This document shows positions 1 through 7,488 of a stretch of DNA of 55,894 nucleotides, one piece after another (position 1 is the stretch's first letter; each line of letters opens with the position of its first letter). The notes under the pieces are model-generated. The model saw nothing but the letters and a program-made list of their open reading frames with translations. It had not been told where the DNA came from and did no database searches. Position numbers and translations under genes: made by a program. This DNA is from Neokomagataea thailandica NBRC 106555 (GTDB lineage: Bacteria > Pseudomonadota > Alphaproteobacteria > Acetobacterales > Acetobacteraceae), in the NCBI RefSeq assembly GCF_001598495.1, contig NZ_BCZB01000019.1:1-55894 (forward strand), read 5' to 3'.

Positions 1-1050
1 TCCATTGATCCGAGCATTGCCCGTGAAGGCGATGACCGTATTGTGGTGGAACTGCCGGGTGTTTCTGATCCGGAGCGGATTAAGACGTTGCTGGGCACGA
101 CCGCGCGTTTGACCTTCCGTCTGCTTGCGCCGAACCCGACGGCTGCGTCCCCCGGTTCAACAATGCTGGAAGATATTAGCACGCACACGCAGCTTGCAGT
201 GCAGGATCATGTGGATGTGGACGGCACAGATCTGACCAATGCAGGTGCTGTGATTGATCAACAATCTGGCGGCTGGGCGGTAACATTCCAGCTCAACAGT
301 ACCGGGGCGAGCGCCTTCGGAAATGTGACACGTACGAATGTTGGTCGTCGTTTTGCGATTGTGCTGGATAACAAAGTTATCGAAGCGCCGAACATTATTA
401 ACCCGATTACGGCTGGTAGCGGTCAGATTACGGGTGGTTTTGATGCGCGTAGTGCGTCTGATTTGGCCCTTCTGCTGCGTGCTGGCGCCCTGCCCGCGCC
501 GTTGGCTGTGATTGAGCAGCGTAGTATTGGACCAAGCCTTGGTGCCGCCTCAATTCATGCGGGCGTTATCAGTCTCGCGGCTGGGTTTGTGCTCGTGGTC
601 GCGTTTATGGTTTTGTTTTATGCGCGCTTTGGCCTTTATGCAGATATTGCCCTGCTGGCGAATTTAGTTTTGATGGTTGGTATCTTGTCTCTGTTCCAAG
701 CGACATTGACCTTGCCGGGTATGGCGGGGATGTTGTTGACCCTTGGTATGGCAGTTGATGCTAATATCTTAATCAATGAGCGTATTCGGGAAGAAGTGCA
801 GCGTGGTCGTGGTGTTCTCCAAGCTTTGCAAGCGGGCTTTGACCGTGCCACGGGGACTATTATTGACAGTAACGCAACGGCATTCCTTGCCCACGTCATG
901 CTGTTTGTCTTTGGTACGGGGCCGGTGAAGAACTTTGCTCTGACCATTACCATTGGTATTGCCACGACGTTGTTTACAACCTTGGTCCTGTCTCGGTTGT
1001 TAATCGTGCGGTGGTATGCCGTGACCCGCCCCTCTAAGCTTCCGGTTTGA
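1..1050 (+). CDS. secD: Protein translocase subunit SecD, C-terminal part (5' end outside window)
   Basis: The reading frame is open from base 1, so only the last 349 codons are present. SecD works with SecF and YajC at the Sec translocon in the inner membrane, using proton motive force to help release exported proteins. Visible are the end of the periplasmic P1 region, then a membrane segment near base 560 and several more to the end. The conserved transmembrane motif GMAVDANILINERIREE lies near bases 748-798; its Asp is the family's proton-path residue. secF follows at once, the usual secDF order. No frameshift is seen. Confidence 0.95.
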   Translation, partial: SIDPSIAREGDDRIVVELPGVSDPERIKTLLGTTARLTFRLLAPNPTAASPGSTMLEDISTHTQLAVQDHVDVDGTDLTNAGAVIDQQSGGWAVTFQLNSTGASAFGNVTRTNVGRRFAIVLDNKVIEAPNIINPITAGSGQITGGFDARSASDLALLLRAGALPAPLAVIEQRSIGPSLGAASIHAGVISLAAGFVLVVAFMVLFYARFGLYADIALLANLVLMVGILSLFQATLTLPGMAGMLLTLGMAVDANILINERIREEVQRGRGVLQALQAGFDRATGTIIDSNATAFLAHVMLFVFGTGPVKNFALTITIGIATTLFTTLVLSRLLIVRWYAVTRPSKLPV

Positions 1051-1055
1051 ACGCC

Positions 1056-1988
1056 ATGCTCTCTCGTCCTCTTTTTCGATTTGTTCGTGACGGCCAGCGC
1101 ATTGCGTTTATGCGAGGACGTCATATGGGGTTGGTCGTTTCGGCTGTTTTGTCCGCGGCGTCCTTGTTGCTGTTTTTTCAGCCCGGTTTGAAGCTGGGTT
1201 TGGATTTTCGCGGCGGTATTGTGGTGGAGGCGCAAACTGCGGCTCCAGCGAATATCAATCAGCTGCGCTCGGCTTTGGATCGCGCTGGTATCCATCCGGA
1301 TGCAGTGCAATCTTTTGGTTCGGATCGTGATGTGCGTATCTCGGTTAGCGCGCCTGAAGGCGCAGACCGTGAAGCGCGCACTCAGCAAATCGTTGACCGC
1401 GTTAAGAACACTCTGGCCAAGGCTGCGCCGGGTACGCAAATTCAGCGTGCTGATGCTGTCGGCGCGTCTGTGTCCCATGAGTTGTTCCGCAATGGGCTTC
1501 TGGCGCTGGGTTTAAGCTTGGGGATGATCCTTGTTTATATATGGGTGCGTTTCGAGCGAGAATTTGCGATCAGCGCCGTCCTTACTCTGGTGTTGGATCT
1601 GACTAAAACGATCGGTTTTCTGGCCATTACACGTTTTGAGTTTGATCTAGTGATGGTCGCAGCACTGCTGACCATTCTTGGTTACTCCACCAATGATAAG
1701 GTGGTTGTGTATGACCGTATCCGTGAAAACCTACGGAAATATCGAACCATGCCGTTGCGTGAGGTCTTGGACCTGTCCATCAACGAAACGCTGAACCGCA
1801 CGCTTGGGACGTCTATGACTGTCTTTCTGGCGGCCCTGCCTTTGGCTCTGTTTGGTGGAAGTACGTTGACGGGTTTTGCAACCGTGATGTTGTTCGGCAT
1901 CGTTGTCGGCACGTCATCATCTATTTTTATTGCAGCACCACTCTTGTTGCTTTTGGGTAAGAAGCGCCTACGCCCATCCGGTGAGTAG
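1056..1988 (+). CDS. secF: Protein translocase subunit SecF
   Basis: About 310 residues, typical for SecF. It partners SecD in the inner membrane. There is an N-terminal membrane segment (about residues 25-45), then the LDFRGGIVVEA motif that opens the periplasmic domain, and five membrane segments in the last half. The motif GYSTNDKVVVYDRIREN near base 1680 is the SecF counterpart of the SecD proton-path motif. The ATG at 1056 is taken as the start; a TTG at 1047 in the same frame overlaps the secD stop and could instead couple the two genes. A hairpin terminator follows. Confidence 0.95.
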   Translation: MLSRPLFRFVRDGQRIAFMRGRHMGLVVSAVLSAASLLLFFQPGLKLGLDFRGGIVVEAQTAAPANINQLRSALDRAGIHPDAVQSFGSDRDVRISVSAPEGADREARTQQIVDRVKNTLAKAAPGTQIQRADAVGASVSHELFRNGLLALGLSLGMILVYIWVRFEREFAISAVLTLVLDLTKTIGFLAITRFEFDLVMVAALLTILGYSTNDKVVVYDRIRENLRKYRTMPLREVLDLSINETLNRTLGTSMTVFLAALPLALFGGSTLTGFATVMLFGIVVGTSSSIFIAAPLLLLLGKKRLRPSGE

Positions 1989-2018
1989 AGTGGATTAGTC
2001 TCTGACGTGACCGGATGG

Positions 2019-2056
2019 AAAAGCCGCCTCTCCGTATAGGAGGGTGGCTTTTTTTA
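2019..2056. terminator. Terminator between secF and the mscL/lipoprotein unit
   Basis: The arms AAGCCGCCTCTCC and GGAGGGTGGCTT form a GC-rich hairpin followed by a run of T on the plus strand. Read on the minus strand, the hairpin is followed by TTTTCC, so it may also stop the convergent minus-strand transcript. Confidence 0.75.
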
Positions 2057-2096
2057 TTGTGCGATGAAGGGATGAGGCCTTGGTGTCGAAACGTTA

Positions 2097-2441
2097 TTAT
2101 CGTTCAATATAAGATAATAAATCCGATAAGGCTTTGGTGGCCTGAATATCATTGGTGTTTGGCGCAGAGTCATGGTGTTGAAGGTGCCTCTTGAGAGCAT
2201 TTTCAACAGTTTGTCGAGCCGTATGGTCCAAAGCAATGACGTGATCTAGGTCATTGGAGTGGAGTGTGCCTGTTATGAAGGCGCCGCGCGCAATGCCGTG
2301 AATAATTAAATATGTATAAAGTGACGCATTGGGGGATGCGATGACTGGTTTAGGCTGGAGAGTGGCGCAGCCCAGAGAAGACATCAGAAGCAGTGCTGCC
2401 GCAAGGTGTGTAACCTTGCGGCAGAAAAGTGCTAAGCGCAT
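2097..2441 (-). CDS. Small hypothetical lipoprotein
   Basis: A 114-residue protein of unknown function. Residues 1-24 form a signal peptide with a basic start and a hydrophobic core, ending in the lipobox-like LGCA. Cleavage would leave a lipidated Cys near residue 25 and anchor the protein to a membrane facing the periplasm. The mature part has no motif I recognise. It begins 10 bases after mscL on the same strand, so it is probably co-transcribed with the channel. There is no clear Shine-Dalgarno sequence before the ATG. The sequence for residues 1-15 contains a short inverted repeat (GCAAGG/CCTTGC). Confidence 0.65.
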   Translation of the reverse strand: MRLALFCRKVTHLAAALLLMSSLGCATLQPKPVIASPNASLYTYLIIHGIARGAFITGTLHSNDLDHVIALDHTARQTVENALKRHLQHHDSAPNTNDIQATKALSDLLSYIER

Positions 2442-2450
2442 TGAAGATTC

Positions 2451-2903
2451 TTAGCGGCTTGCAAGCAGGTCACGAATTTCTGTCAACAGAACTTCCTCCT
2501 TACTTGGTGCCGGTGGAGCGGCCGGAGCTGCTTCCTTCTTGCGGTAAAGCTTACCGACAAGGCGCACGACCCAGAAAATGAAGAAGGCTACGATGATGAA
2601 CTGAATGACGGCGTTCAAGAAAACACCAATGTTCAGTGTAACAGCGCCAGCTTTTTGCGCTTCAGCCAAGGTCGCCAGATGTGGGCCCTTCAGCGTGATG
2701 AACAAGTTGGTGAAGTCAACACCGTTGGTTGCAAGGCCTAGCAGAGGTGTGATGATGTCTTTAACGGCGCTGGTAACGATTGCTGTGAATGCAGCACCGA
2801 TGACGACACCGACGGCAAGGTCAAGGACATTGCCGCGCATAAGGAATTTTTGGAAGTCAGCAACCCAACCTGGGGTGTGGACTACGCCTTTGGAATCACT
2901 CAA
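2451..2903 (-). CDS. mscL: Large-conductance mechanosensitive channel MscL
   Basis: A 150-residue inner-membrane channel that opens under membrane tension and releases solutes after osmotic down-shock. Residues 21-50 carry the family signature [17 protein letters not shown] that opens TM1. TM2 lies around residues 92-115, and the C-terminal helix is charged. The length fits the family. The start is TTG at 2903, preceded by TAGGAG at a good distance; no ATG in frame would keep the N-terminal amphipathic helix. It is divergent from rpmE and likely shares a transcript with the small lipoprotein downstream. Confidence 0.95.
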   Translation of the reverse strand: MSDSKGVVHTPGWVADFQKFLMRGNVLDLAVGVVIGAAFTAIVTSAVKDIITPLLGLATNGVDFTNLFITLKGPHLATLAEAQKAGAVTLNIGVFLNAVIQFIIVAFFIFWVVRLVGKLYRKKEAAPAAPPAPSKEEVLLTEIRDLLASR

Positions 2904-3062
2904 GGTAATCTCCTAAAAAACATGGGTGTTCTTACTTCAACGATAACTGGGGCTAGAGGTTTCCGAGGGATTTGCTCGAAGCGTTCGATAATTAAGACAA
3001 AAAACGCGAAAAAGTCTTCTTTCATCTCGCGGCTAATTCCGTTATACGGCCCCAATTAAGTC

Positions 3063-3082
3063 GCCCCGGTCGGTATCGGGGC
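3063..3082 (+). promoter_or_regulatory. Hairpin in the rpmE leader
   Basis: GCCCCG and CGGGGC form a 6-bp stem 23 bases before the rpmE start codon. No T run follows, so it is not a classical terminator. A role in L31 expression is only a guess. The rest of 2904-3105 holds the mscL/rpmE divergent promoter region; I could not place a convincing -35/-10 pair there. Confidence 0.3.
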
Positions 3083-3105
3083 ATTGCGTTATGGAGTGAA
3101 GAACC

Positions 3106-3330
3106 ATGAAGTCCGATATCCACCCAGATTACCACGAAATCACCGTCATCCAGACAGATGGCACCGAGTACAAGACCCGTTCTTGCTACGGCAAGCCAGG
3201 TGCAACGTTGCGCCTCGACGTTGACCCGAAGTCACATCCGGCTTGGACGGGTGTTCAGCGTATGCTCGACACCGGAGGCCAGGTTGCTAAGTTCAACAAG
3301 CGCTTCGCTGGTATCGGCACGCGCAAGTAA
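3106..3330 (+). CDS. rpmE: 50S ribosomal protein L31
   Basis: A 74-residue L31 beginning [13 protein letters not shown]. The four zinc-ligand cysteines of the classical L31 are absent: the two early positions are Q and T, and the CxxC replacement reads DPKS. It is therefore the zinc-independent C-minus type, with a single unrelated Cys in RSCYG. Codon use favours C-ending codons (GACATC, CGCCTCGAC), as expected for a highly expressed gene. It is monocistronic, with a hairpin upstream and a strong terminator downstream that also contains a heat-shock promoter for the next gene. Confidence 0.97.
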   Translation: MKSDIHPDYHEITVIQTDGTEYKTRSCYGKPGATLRLDVDPKSHPAWTGVQRMLDTGGQVAKFNKRFAGIGTRK

Positions 3331-3348
3331 TAAGCTCCTGAGCTTTTC

Positions 3349-3378
3349 GATCGCCCCTCTTGTAGGGGCGATTTTTTT
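3349..3378 (+). terminator. rpmE terminator
   Basis: The arms ATCGCCCCT and AGGGGCGAT flank the loop CTTGT, followed by seven T. This is a textbook intrinsic terminator. Its loop supplies the CTTG of the sigma-32-type promoter described next. Confidence 0.9.
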
Positions 3379-3389
3379 GCCTATCTGAG
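3359..3389 (+). promoter_or_regulatory. Sigma-32-type (heat-shock) promoter for hsp20
   Basis: CTTG at 3359-3362, a 17-base spacer, then CCTATCTGAG at 3380-3389. This matches in full the alphaproteobacterial sigma-32 consensus CTTG-N17/18-CYTATNTNNG. The -35 element lies in the loop of the rpmE terminator and the spacer includes its descending arm and T run. Transcription would start near 3396, giving a leader of about 95 bases before the hsp20 ATG. The fit to an Hsp20 gene downstream supports the call. Confidence 0.7.
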
Positions 3390-3490
3390 TCGTAGTCTTG
3401 ATGCCGTGAACGGGTCAGGATCGGTGTCTCCGCGTCGTACTGCCATTTGGGGTGCGCATTGGGAGAAAAACCTGCCAGATAGGAGGTTCT

Positions 3491-3933
3491 ATGAAGAACG
3501 ATTTTTCGCCTCTTTTGCGGAGCGCGATTGGTTTTGAGCGTTTTGCGCATTTGGTTGCTGCGCCACATGCTCAAGAAACAGTTAATTACCCCCTTATAAT
3601 ATCGAGAAAATTGGCCCGAGTGATTATGCTGTTACGATGGCCCTCGCAGGGTTTGACGCGCAGAATGTGCACGTCATCCACGAGAATGGGGCATTAATTA
3701 TACGTGGCCGTGCTGTTGAGCATGAGCGGGCACGTAAGCTTTTGCATAGGGGTATTGCGACGCGCCCGTTTGAAAAACGGTTTGCCCTAGCAGATTACAG
3801 TGAAGTGACGCAGGCATCTTTTGTGAATGGCGTCTTGTCTGTCATCGTTAAGAACATTGTCCCAGATGAACGATGCGCTAAGGTTATTCCGGTTATGACA
3901 GAACAAAAATGTGAAGGTGCAGCGCTGTCTTAA
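3491..3933 (+). pseudogene. Hsp20/IbpA small heat-shock protein, broken by a one-base frameshift
   Basis: The gene starts at ATG 3491 with AGGAGG five bases upstream. Residues 1-33 look like the Hsp20 N-terminus (FSPLLRSAIGFERFA). At 3589-3593 a run of five C follows TA; six C would restore the family motif YPPYNIEKIG and join it to the second frame, which continues through MALAGFDAQNV, LHRGIATRPFEKRFALADY and an alpha-crystallin-like end at 3933. As given, translation from 3491 runs into the wrong frame and stops at 3697. Hsp20 proteins are ATP-independent holdases in the cytoplasm. The break may be a true loss, a phase-variable tract or a sequencing error in a homopolymer. Confidence 0.85.
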
Positions 3934-3983
3934 AAACGAAGGAAAATGCTCTGTAACGTGCTTATATGTGGGTTAATACTTGA

Positions 3984-4134
3984 CCTATGGGGGGATGCTG
4001 CCCCATAGGAGGAGCACTATCGCTGTGCATCCTGCAGGTGCCGCGACTATGTTCCCGAGCGGGTTCTCCCTCCGGGTCTTCCGCTCGGTGCCTGCGTTTG
4101 CCGGCACTTTAGCGCCCCTGAAGGAACGCACATT
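3984..4134 (+). promoter_or_regulatory. Structured leader of trcR (candidate cis-acting RNA)
   Basis: A 9-bp perfect inverted repeat, CCTATGGGG (3984-3992) and CCCCATAGG (4001-4009), is followed by AGGAGGAG. A nested fold comes next: GTGC 4025-4028 with GCAC 4128-4131, GTGCCG 4038-4043 with CGGCAC 4102-4107, and an 8-bp stem CCGAGCGG 4055-4062 with CCGCTCGG 4081-4088. The last stem's loop holds CTCCCTCC, which could pair with the upstream GGAGG. The Shine-Dalgarno AAGGA of trcR (4121-4125) lies in the outer stem. A possible -35 TTGACC (3980-3985) would place the first repeat across the promoter instead. It does not match SRP RNA, RNase P RNA or tmRNA. Confidence 0.5.
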
Positions 4135-4138
4135 ATGA
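4025..4138 (+). CDS. Possible small upstream ORF coupled to trcR
   Basis: An unlisted 37-codon frame from GTG 4025 to TGA 4138. AGGAGG lies 12 bases before it. It stops inside the trcR start codon, giving the ATGA overlap typical of translational coupling. The product is basic and hydrophobic, with the stretch GFSLRVFRSVPAFAGTLAPL in its centre, and has no family I can name. An ATG at 3995 in the same frame would give a 47-residue version. The frame coincides with the strong RNA hairpins, so it may be a leader peptide, a regulator read by the ribosome, or a chance frame. Confidence 0.35.
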   Translation: MHPAGAATMFPSGFSLRVFRSVPAFAGTLAPLKERTL

Positions 4139-4716
4139 CCCTTCCGTTGATGCCAAAAGCGACTGCCGTTTGGTTGATTGAAAAGACTGGCCTGACATTT
4201 GTTCAGATTGCTGAATTCTGCGGTATGCACCCGTTGGAAGTTCAGGCTATTGCAGATGGTGAAGTGGCTGCGGGCATTAACGGCTATGACCCGGTACAGA
4301 ACCATCAAGTGACGGCACTTGAGATCAAGCGCTGTGAATCAAACCCAGATGCACGCCTGAAAATTTCGTCTGCCGCGAGTCCGGTAAAGCGCCGCGCCAA
4401 AGGTGCCCGTTATACGCCTGTTGCAAAGCGCAATGACCGCCCTGATGCGATTGCATTTGTGCTGCGTCAGTTCCCGCAACTGGCAGAAACGCAGATTGTA
4501 AAGCTGCTGGGCACGACCAAAGATACCATTATCAAGGTTCGTGACCGTCAGCATTGGAATAGCCCCAACATTAAGCCACGTGATCCGGTCATCCTTGGGC
4601 TGTGCACACAGACGGATCTGAACGCTGCAGTGGCTGCTGCGAATGACCGTTTGGCACGTGAAGGCCAAGCTCTTCCGGTTGTTGAGGCATTTTCTGTCCG
4701 TGGTGACGAAGACTGA
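4135..4716 (+). CDS. trcR: Cell-cycle transcriptional regulator TrcR (DUF1013)
   Basis: A 193-residue protein of the DUF1013/TrcR family, found throughout Alphaproteobacteria and linked to cell-cycle transcription and RNA polymerase. The N-terminal half (residues 1-75) has a helix-turn-helix-like stretch around FVQIAEFCGMHPLEVQAIAD. A basic linker (SPVKRRAKGARYTPVAKRND) follows. The C-terminal half holds a second HTH-like segment around QIVKLLGTTKDTIIKVRDR and the signature NIKPRDPVILGLC. The start is ATG 4135 with AAGGA nine bases upstream. The structured leader and overlapping small ORF suggest post-transcriptional control. Function is taken from the family. Confidence 0.9.
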   Translation: MTLPLMPKATAVWLIEKTGLTFVQIAEFCGMHPLEVQAIADGEVAAGINGYDPVQNHQVTALEIKRCESNPDARLKISSAASPVKRRAKGARYTPVAKRNDRPDAIAFVLRQFPQLAETQIVKLLGTTKDTIIKVRDRQHWNSPNIKPRDPVILGLCTQTDLNAAVAAANDRLAREGQALPVVEAFSVRGDED

Positions 4717-4727
4717 TTTTGTGATTG

Positions 4728-4754
4728 ACGGAGTTGTGCATTGCATGGCTCCGT
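4728..4754 (+). terminator. Weak hairpin after trcR
   Basis: ACGGAG (4728-4733) pairs with CTCCGT (4749-4754) 12 bases after the trcR stop. The following TAGGGACGTTTTG is only modestly T-rich, so termination may be partial. The remaining bases to 4823 hold the leader of the next gene. Confidence 0.35.
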
Positions 4755-4823
4755 TAGGGACGTTTTGAATGAAGTTGGTGTCTCATTGTTCATGGTAGGA
4801 TGAAACGGTAGGGGAGCGTAGAG

Positions 4824-5024
4824 ATGATCACTGATGACAGTTTGATGTTGCGCCGTTTGCATGAACTGCGGAGTGAGCATCGTGATTTAAACACTGTTAT
4901 TGAGCGTTTGATCCGCCACCCTCTGAATCAGCTCCAAATTCTCCGCCTAAAAAAGCGCAAATTGCAGCTTAAGGACGAGATATCATGGATTGAGACACGG
5001 CTTATTCCGGATGATATTGCCTAA
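4824..5024 (+). CDS. YdcH family protein (DUF465)
   Basis: A 66-residue charged, mostly helical protein. The pattern LRRLHELRSEHRDLNTVIERL followed by LQILRLKKRKLQLKDEI is typical of the short YdcH/DUF465 family, which forms an antiparallel helical hairpin or coiled coil. The family's role is unknown. GGGGAG lies before the ATG. It stands between trcR and purE, same strand, and may be transcribed alone. A small GTGCCC/GGGCAC hairpin (5026-5040) just after the stop could be its terminator, but the T run is poor. Confidence 0.85.
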   Translation: MITDDSLMLRRLHELRSEHRDLNTVIERLIRHPLNQLQILRLKKRKLQLKDEISWIETRLIPDDIA

Positions 5025-5084
5025 TGTGCCCATCGGGCACCACCACCCTTCCCTTTTGTTCATCAGAAAAGTTTACTCCTGAGC

Positions 5085-5609
5085 ATGAGCCAGACTCTTA
5101 ACCAGACCGAAATGCTTGTCTCTGATACGCCGGTGCGTGTTGGTGTTATTATGGGAAGCCAGTCTGACTGGGAAACCATGCGTCATGCCTGTGATGTTTT
5201 GGATGCGCTCGGGATCGCGCATGAGCGCCGGATTGTGTCCGCGCATCGGACGCCGGATCGCTTGGCGGAATATGCACGGACCGCACGTGACCGTGGTTTG
5301 CATGTTGTGATTGCTGGAGCTGGTGGTGCTGCGCATCTGCCGGGTATGTGTGCCGCATGGACGAGCCTTCCGGTGCTTGGCGTGCCTGTTGAGAGCCATG
5401 CGTTGCGTGGGCAAGATAGTTTGTTGTCTATCGTACAAATGCCGGGTGGTGTGCCTGTTGGCACGCTGGCAATTGGCAAAGCTGGCGCAAAGAATGCAGG
5501 TTTGCTGGCGGCGTCAATTTTATCTTTGGCGGATTCAGAACTGGCTGCGCGTTTGGATGCGTGGCGCGCCATGCAGACAGCAGCCGTTGGGGATGTGCCG
5601 GTCGAATGA
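5085..5609 (+). CDS. purE: N5-carboxyaminoimidazole ribonucleotide mutase PurE
   Basis: 174 residues. PurE moves the carboxyl group of N5-CAIR to C4 to make CAIR in de novo purine synthesis. Class I features are clear: [12 protein letters not shown] near residue 22, the catalytic-His loop SAHRTPDR near residue 55, [12 protein letters not shown] and the C-terminal [10 protein letters not shown]. It overlaps purK by four bases (ATGA), so the pair is translationally coupled and the two enzymes act in sequence. The N-terminus of about 15 residues before the core is longer than average, so a later start is possible. Confidence 0.97.
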   Translation: MSQTLNQTEMLVSDTPVRVGVIMGSQSDWETMRHACDVLDALGIAHERRIVSAHRTPDRLAEYARTARDRGLHVVIAGAGGAAHLPGMCAAWTSLPVLGVPVESHALRGQDSLLSIVQMPGGVPVGTLAIGKAGAKNAGLLAASILSLADSELAARLDAWRAMQTAAVGDVPVE

Positions 5610-6730
5610 TTGATCAGCAAGCAGTTTTTGCCCCGGGATGCACGGTCGGGATTATTGGTGGTGGGCAGCTAGGGCGTATGTCCGCGATGGCGGCGGCTCG
5701 TTTGGGGTATCGGGTTCATGTCCTGAATACTGCGGCGACAAGCCCAGCTATTGAGGTATCTGCCTCAGCAACGGTTGGCTCTTACGATGACCCAGAGGCG
5801 CTGAAGGCTTTTGCTGAAAAATGCGATGTGGTGACATTTGAATTTGAGAATGTCAGTGCGGAGGGCTTGGCTTTGTTAGAGCGTTATCGCCCAGTCCGGC
5901 CTGCTGGTGCAATTTTGCAAGTTAGCCAAGATCGTATTTTGGAGAAGACACGTCTGACACAGGCTGGTGTGTCTTTGGCACCGTGGCGTGCGGTATATGG
6001 GCCGGAAGACCTTGCGGCGCTGCATGATTTTGGTTTTCCGCTTATCTTGAAAACAACGCGTTTTGGATATGATGGGAAGGGGCAGTTTCGGGTTGCGGAT
6101 GCTGCGGAGCTGGATGCGTTGGAAGATCTGCCCTACCCGCTCGTGGCGGAACGGCGCATTGATTTTGCGCGTGAATTAAGTGTTATGGTTGCGCGTGGTC
6201 TTGATGGTCAAATCCGTTGTTTTGATACGGTAGAAAACCGCCATCGTGATGGTATTTTGGACATCACGTTAGCGCCTGCACCGATTAACCCTGTTTTGGC
6301 GCAAGAAGCACAGTCTATGGCTGTGCGTATTGCTGAGGAATTGGCATTGGTGGGGATCATGGGCGTGGAGATGTTCCATGCGGCAGATGGCTCTTTATTG
6401 GTCAATGAAATCGCGCCGCGCCCGCATAATTCGGGTCACTGGACGATGAATGCTTGCCTTGTTGACCAGTTTGAAATGCATATTCGTGCTGTGACGGGCT
6501 TGCCGCTCCCGCCTGCGACGCGCCATTCCGATGCTGTGATGCATAATTTGATCGGGCCGGATGATATGGCACGTGTACCCACTATTTTGGCTGCGGATGA
6601 TATGGCGCTGCATCTCTATGGTAAAAATGATGCGCGCCCCGGTCGTAAAATGGGTCATGTGAACAGTATCTTCCCGAAAGGGGCGCTGCCGGGTGAGTTG
6701 GCGTTAAGCCATCTTTTGCCTCAGAATTAA
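5606..6730 (+). CDS. purK: N5-carboxyaminoimidazole ribonucleotide synthase PurK
   Basis: 374 residues, an ATP-grasp enzyme that makes N5-CAIR from AIR, bicarbonate and ATP. The start ATG 5606 overlaps the purE stop; longer readings upstream lie inside pur[12 protein letters not shown] opens the N-terminal domain, [17 protein letters not shown] is the ATP-binding part of the grasp fold, and [14 protein letters not shown] carries the metal and substrate-binding residues. A wobble-containing hairpin terminator follows. Confidence 0.97.
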   Translation: MIDQQAVFAPGCTVGIIGGGQLGRMSAMAAARLGYRVHVLNTAATSPAIEVSASATVGSYDDPEALKAFAEKCDVVTFEFENVSAEGLALLERYRPVRPAGAILQVSQDRILEKTRLTQAGVSLAPWRAVYGPEDLAALHDFGFPLILKTTRFGYDGKGQFRVADAAELDALEDLPYPLVAERRIDFARELSVMVARGLDGQIRCFDTVENRHRDGILDITLAPAPINPVLAQEAQSMAVRIAEELALVGIMGVEMFHAADGSLLVNEIAPRPHNSGHWTMNACLVDQFEMHIRAVTGLPLPPATRHSDAVMHNLIGPDDMARVPTILAADDMALHLYGKNDARPGRKMGHVNSIFPKGALPGELALSHLLPQN

Positions 6731-6736
6731 GGGTAT

Positions 6737-6784
6737 GAGGAGTTATCCTTGGGTTTGAATACTGACAGGGTAGCTCCTCTTTTG
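6737..6784. terminator. Terminator between purK and radC
   Basis: GAGGAGTTATCC (6737-6748) pairs over 12 positions, two of them G-U, with GGGTAGCTCCTC (6768-6779), followed by TTTT. It separates the convergent purEK and radC units. Confidence 0.65.
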
Positions 6785-6795
6785 GGGCGTTAAAA

Positions 6796-7479
6796 CTATA
6801 ATAAGTTCTTATTTTTAAAGCTAATATGCTGTCCGTTGCCGATAATGAAGTGATCCACTAGTCTTGTACCAACAGTGTCTAACGCTGCCTTGACGTGTTT
6901 GGTCATGATAAGATCGGCTTCAGACGGCGTGGGGTCCCCGCTTGGGTGGTTATGTACGAGTACAACCTCTGTGGCATCTAACTCCATAGCGCGGCGTGCA
7001 ACCTCACGGGGGTAGACAGGTGTGTGATTGACCGTCCCGCGTGCTTGCGCCTCATCTTTGATGAGAGAGTGGCGTTCGTTTAAAAATAAAACACGGAATT
7101 GTTCGATATTTTCTCGTGCCAAACGAGAGGTAAGGTAATCGAGTAGCTTATTCTCGTTGTTTAATAAATTATCATTAGGTAATCGTTCTTTATTATAGCG
7201 TAGTGATGCATCCTTTAAGACTTGTAACATCGGAATGATATGTATTCCAATCCCTTCAACGCTTGTGAGTTCTTTGCTCGATATGGAGAGAAGAGTGGCG
7301 AGTGATGTAAAACGTGATGATAAGGTAGCGCTGAGTGCTGTTTGTTCACGGCCTGTTATGCTTTTTAAAAATAGGTCTATGAGTGTTGCTTCGTTGAGGT
7401 GCCGCCCTCTACCGCTAATGAGGGCTTGCTCTGGCGTCAGGTCGTGTATGGGGGCTTTGTCTGTCGTTACCGTGGTCAT
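6796..7479 (-). CDS. radC: RadC family protein with intact JAMM motif
   Basis: 227 residues. The N-terminal third has the helix-hairpin-helix-like SVEGIGIHIIPMLQ. The C-terminal JAB/MPN domain carries the metalloprotease-like motif HNHPSGDPTPSEAD (residues about 174-187), with PREVARRAMEL before it, so the metal site looks complete. The name RadC comes from old repair studies; the true role of the family is unsettled. It starts 9 bases after a second RadC-like gene on the same strand, so they probably form an operon. AT-rich codons (TTATTATAG, AATAAATTATC) are more frequent than in neighbours. Confidence 0.88.
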   Translation of the reverse strand: MTTVTTDKAPIHDLTPEQALISGRGRHLNEATLIDLFLKSITGREQTALSATLSSRFTSLATLLSISSKELTSVEGIGIHIIPMLQVLKDASLRYNKERLPNDNLLNNENKLLDYLTSRLARENIEQFRVLFLNERHSLIKDEAQARGTVNHTPVYPREVARRAMELDATEVVLVHNHPSGDPTPSEADLIMTKHVKAALDTVGTRLVDHFIIGNGQHISFKNKNLL

Positions 7480-7488
7480 AGAAAATAT

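Noticed and set aside
636-1478. 280-codon minus-strand open frame
   Set aside because: Antisense to secD and secF, basic and low-complexity product, no ribosome site.
3984-4134. SRP RNA, 6S RNA, RNase P RNA or tmRNA in the trcR leader
   Set aside because: None of the conserved cores (GGAAGGAAGCAGC-like SRP loop, 6S central bubble, RNase P P4 bases, tmRNA tag) is present; only a short AUGUUC/AGCGGG stretch recalls 6S RNA.
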